From the NCBI GenBank assembly GCA_003669255.1, contig QWPO01000041.1:1-8657 (forward strand): DNA of 8,657 nucleotides, given 5' to 3'. Shown piece after piece: positions 6,409 to 8,657 of the stretch (within the stretch, counting starts at the first letter, position 1; each line of letters starts with the position of its first letter). A program made the position numbers and the translations under genes. The notes under the pieces were generated by a model, which saw nothing but the letters and a program-made list of their open reading frames with translations, searched no databases and was not told the DNA's origin. The DNA is from Planctomycetota bacterium. GTDB lineage: Bacteria; Planctomycetota; Planctomycetia; Pirellulales; UBA1268.

Positions 6409-7439
6409 GGCGAGGCCCCCTGCGTCCACCAGTCATCCTCCTGGTGGAGTCCCTGGCCATCGAAGTTCCAGCCGACATGCCTGCCCACCACCGCCATGCC
6501 GGCGGCCTTGCGCCACTGAACCCACTCGTCCCGCTGGGCGTCATCGAGGTGCGGCTCGATGCAGCCGTTGGCGTAGTCGGGCGCAGGCCGGAAGTTATTG
6601 ATCACCATGCCGGTGTCATCGAGTTCGCGGAGCCAGGCTTCTTCCCAGCGGGCCTCGAGGTCGCCCTCGATCGCCCGCCGCTGCACCGCCGAGAGGTCGA
6701 GTTGCCGGTCGAGCTTGGCGACGATCGCCACGCGGGCAGCCTCGGCACGGCGGGACATCCGCGACGCCTGCTCCCGGTTGTAGGAGGCAAACTGCTCGGC
6801 AGAGGCGTGCCGCTCGAGCGTCTGGGCGACGGGGAACTGGATACCTCGCCGGGCGTTGAAGGCCCGCCGCGGCTGGCCGCCCAGCATCTGCTGGGTTGCA
6901 AACTCCAGCGCCGTCTTCGTCACCGCCGCCTTGCCGGCCACGAGCACCTCCCGCCGCGCGTCGGCTGGAAGATTCGGACAGGCTTGGCGGACCATCTCGA
7001 GCTCGGTTCGCAGCACAGGCTGAAAGAGCTGCTCGAGGTGCTTGGCCTGCTGACGAATCTGCTTCCGCTGCTGCCACAGCTGGGCCTGTGCCGGGTCCTT
7101 GGGCATCTCGCCGTCCTCGGCTTCGTCGGCAGGAATCGCCTGCTGCACGGCTTGGGGCTGAGGCGCGATCGCGTTGAACATCGCCCGCAGGCCGAGGCCG
7201 AGGAATCCGCCGGCGGGAGCCGCAGGCACAGGCTGCGGACCCTCTACGATCAGCGCCTGCGCCTGCAGGTCGATCACGAGCTCTTCGTTTTCATTACTGT
7301 CTGGCACGAACTCCTCAATGGCCTCATCGTTTGGCTGGACGATTTTTTCCTGATCACCCATCGCGGCCGATGCGATCACCGCTGCGGCGATCGCCACCGC
7401 GAAACTCGTGCGCCATCGAGGCCTGCCTGCACGTCTCAT
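6405..7439 (-). CDS. Exported alpha-helical protein with LxxxQ motifs (protein A)
   Basis: The 344-residue product begins with a basic n-region and hydrophobic core (TSFAVAIAAAVIASAAMG, cleavage near 26-29). An acidic stretch (39-57) and an Ala/Pro/Gln-rich linker (65-118) follow. From about 119 it is helical and rich in Gln, Arg and Glu. LSAVQRRAIEGDLEARWEEA (249-268) and LDDAQRDEWVQWRK (298-311) carry LTxxQ-like motifs as in protein B, with a weaker ASAEQ at 212-216. I recall a planctomycete family with this C-terminal layout (LDxxLxLxxxQR, W..W, two short turns, then LxxxQxxxW) but no known role. A and B may be distant paralogs or partners; pairwise similarity is low by eye. The frame stays open to 7610, but the extra residues are Arg-rich and overlap the upstream gene, so ATG 7439 is preferred. 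It makes an ATGA overlap with that gene's stop (7439-7436) and has no Shine-Dalgarno, which suggests re-initiation by coupled ribosomes. Confidence 0.85.
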   Translation of the reverse strand: MRRAGRPRWRTSFAVAIAAAVIASAAMGDQEKIVQPNDEAIEEFVPDSNENEELVIDLQAQALIVEGPQPVPAAPAGGFLGLGLRAMFNAIAPQPQAVQQAIPADEAEDGEMPKDPAQAQLWQQRKQIRQQAKHLEQLFQPVLRTELEMVRQACPNLPADARREVLVAGKAAVTKTALEFATQQMLGGQPRRAFNARRGIQFPVAQTLERHASAEQFASYNREQASRMSRRAEAARVAIVAKLDRQLDLSAVQRRAIEGDLEARWEEAWLRELDDTGMVINNFRPAPDYANGCIEPHLDDAQRDEWVQWRKAAGMAVVGRHVGWNFDGQGLHQEDDWWTQGASP

Positions 7440-8518
7440 CGTTCGTACACCGGAAGGAACTTGTAGTTGACCGCGAGCGACAACAGCGCCAGCGACGTGT
7501 CGACGGTGCCGCCGAATCCGCCGCCACGGCCGGCGAATCCCGCAAAGCTGCCATCCTTCGCCTGCATCGTCTTCATCTCCTTCACGAGTCCGGCATTCCA
7601 CTTCTCCCACACGGCGACGTCGGCCTGAAAGAGCGCCTGGGCGCGGTAGTAGCGGGTGTACGTGGGGTAGCCCTCCGCGCCCGCCTGCTCGCTGCCGAGC
7701 GACCGGCCCTTCAGGTAGGTCGACGACTTCACATACTGGGGCAAGGCCTTCTGTCTCGCGATCGCCAACACCAGCACGCCGATGCTCGTCACCGCATCAC
7801 TACCGCCACCGGGGCCGCCGGAGTAGCCAAGCTGGCCGTTGGGGCCGGTCATGGAGGCGTAGTACTTGATCGCCTTGTCGATCGTCTCGTCGGGCACCTC
7901 GATGCCGGCATTCCGCGCCCCGAGCAGGCCCATCAAGACCGCGCCGCTCACCGACGTGTCGGCGTCCTTGGCGTCGGGTGAATACCGCCAGGCACCGTGT
8001 GGATTGTTCCTCGCGCTGGTCACGGCGCACCGCACGGCGAGTTCGAGAGCCTGCCCGATCGGCCGACCCTTCTGGCCGCCGGCCGAGGCCTCCGTCCAGA
8101 GCGTGCGGTCGTCGACGGTGCCATAGGCCTCGGAGAGCGCGAGCATGCCGTAGCCGTGCTGGTACATGCTGTCGTGCCCCTGGCCTGAGCCGAGGAATCC
8201 CGTCTCGGCGTTCTGCGACAGGATCATGTTCCGCAGCGCCTTGCGGATCGGCACCCGGTAAGGTCCGTGGTTGGGATCCTCGCCCGAGGCGAGCAACGCC
8301 ATCACCGCCATGCCGGTCACCCCGGGGCCGGCTTGGCCGTCCTTCCACGCGCCGCTCTCGTCCTGTGTCTTGATGAGGAACCGCAGCCCGGCGTCGTACA
8401 TCTCGCGAACATCGCGGGGCACGGGATCACCGTAGCGAACTACCGGTCCCTGCGCCTGCACCCCTGCCGTCGCGAGGATGAGCACAAACACGCCGCAGAG
8501 GATCGAATGCCCGGGCAT
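7436..8518 (-). CDS. Exported prenyltransferase/squalene-oxidase repeat (toroid) protein
   Basis: The 360-residue product has a signal peptide (ILCGVFVLILATAGVQA, cleavage near 22) and then repeats of the alpha/alpha-toroid fold shared by terpene cyclases, prenyltransferases and complement C3-like domains. A QW-type motif is exact at Q52-W58 (QDESGAW) and degenerate at 102-107, 175-177 and 319-325 (QAKDGSF). Each is followed by an Ala/Leu/Met-rich helix (TGMAVMALLA, YGMLALSEAYG, SGAVLMGLLGARNAGI, SIGVLVLAIAR, TSLALLSLAV). The class II cyclase acid motif DxDD is not intact: the nearest segment is DADT (185-188). With that and the export signal, a binding or structural role is more likely than hopanoid or squalene cyclisation. 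I recall proteins with a similar WRYSPD...DADTSV segment from planctomycetes. ATG 8518 is preferred to TTG 8521 because GAAGGAG lies 8 bases upstream. Its ATG shares one base with the upstream stop (TGATG). Confidence 0.88.
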   Translation of the reverse strand: MPGHSILCGVFVLILATAGVQAQGPVVRYGDPVPRDVREMYDAGLRFLIKTQDESGAWKDGQAGPGVTGMAVMALLASGEDPNHGPYRVPIRKALRNMILSQNAETGFLGSGQGHDSMYQHGYGMLALSEAYGTVDDRTLWTEASAGGQKGRPIGQALELAVRCAVTSARNNPHGAWRYSPDAKDADTSVSGAVLMGLLGARNAGIEVPDETIDKAIKYYASMTGPNGQLGYSGGPGGGSDAVTSIGVLVLAIARQKALPQYVKSSTYLKGRSLGSEQAGAEGYPTYTRYYRAQALFQADVAVWEKWNAGLVKEMKTMQAKDGSFAGFAGRGGGFGGTVDTSLALLSLAVNYKFLPVYER

Positions 8519-8657
8519 CAACGTCGCTCCTTCTCAAACTTGTTGAAGTAGGCGTCGAGGCCGGCGCGAAACTCCTCGGGCAACACCCGGCCGCTCGTGC
8601 CAGTGGCCTGATCCTTCTCGCCCCCCTCGCCGCGGCCGCTGCGATTGCCGCGGCCGG
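8518..8657 (-). CDS. 3' end of an unidentified gene upstream of the toroid gene
   Basis: Only the last 45 codons and the TGA (8520-8518) are in the window; the rest lies beyond the right edge. The readable C-terminus has a Gly/Arg/Glu-rich linker (GRGNRSGRGEGGEKDQ) and then a compact amphipathic end, LPEEFRAGLDAYFNKFEKER. An ending of the type LPxxaYFxxL after a low-complexity linker is common in large exported or membrane proteins beside planctomycete MoxR/Bat-like and toroid genes, as I recall, but this fragment cannot establish a family. It is probably the preceding operon member: its stop overlaps the next start by one base, and its last codons contain that gene's ribosome binding site. 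Confidence 0.7.
   Translation of the reverse strand, partial: GRGNRSGRGEGGEKDQATGTSGRVLPEEFRAGLDAYFNKFEKERR
8527..8533 (-). promoter_or_regulatory. Ribosome binding site of the toroid gene
   Basis: On the minus strand GAAGGAG lies 8 bases before ATG 8518. It is the strongest Shine-Dalgarno in the window and falls within the last codons of the upstream gene. It sets the start at 8518 and contrasts with the SD-less start of the next gene in the operon. Confidence 0.7.

Noticed and set aside
6444..7466. Long plus-strand open frame (340 codons) opposite protein A
   Set aside because: It is a shadow of the minus-strand gene. Its composition is His/Arg/Leu-rich, it has no motif or Shine-Dalgarno, and the opposite strand has a clean signal peptide and coupled start.
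7937..7966. DADTSVSGAV in the toroid protein as a possible FMN acceptor site for ApbE
   Set aside because: Flavinylation sites end in S/T-G-A-T/S; here the last residue is Val and the segment lies in a toroid repeat. There is no FMN-binding domain around it.
7955..7966. DADT in the toroid protein as a terpene cyclase DxDD motif
   Set aside because: The last Asp is replaced by Thr, the protein is exported and is about half the length of squalene-hopene cyclases, so cyclase activity is not supported.

Overview
This 8.66 kb window is GC-rich, almost fully coding, and looks chromosomal. I think it comes from a planctomycete, probably Pirellulales-like. That rests on recalled family resemblance, not a search: the long lipoprotein TolC-type protein with its C-terminal extension, the exported squalene-cyclase-like toroid protein, and two exported helical proteins are all types I associate with Planctomycetota. 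I see no tRNA, rRNA, IS element, CRISPR array or phage gene.

Left part (1-1518): a conserved protein of unknown function runs leftward off the window edge (1-479, minus strand). It is head to head with an apbE-type FAD:protein FMN transferase lipoprotein (478-1518, plus strand). The two start codons share the 4-base palindrome CATG at 477-480, so there is no intergenic space.

Middle (1519-3907): a 247-base intergenic stretch holds a probable terminator hairpin after apbE and an imperfect inverted repeat in the leader of the next gene. It is followed by a 713-residue outer-membrane-factor lipoprotein of the TolC type, most likely starting at GTG 1766. No inner-membrane pump or adaptor gene is visible beside it.

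Right part (3929-8657, minus strand): five tightly packed genes read leftward and look like one operon. In transcription order they are the 3' end of an unidentified gene, a secreted prenyltransferase/squalene-oxidase-repeat toroid protein, two secreted alpha-helical proteins with LTxxQ-like motifs (here A and B), and a secreted protein with a PDZ domain set among beta-barrel-like repeats. One junction is TGATG and the next three are ATGA overlaps, so the products are probably translationally coupled. All four complete products have N-terminal export signals and none has an obvious intact catalytic motif. I read this as an extracytoplasmic module of unknown function. It is the best candidate here for an undescribed system. 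The operon converges on the TolC gene, and a palindrome carrying both stop codons fills the 21-base gap.
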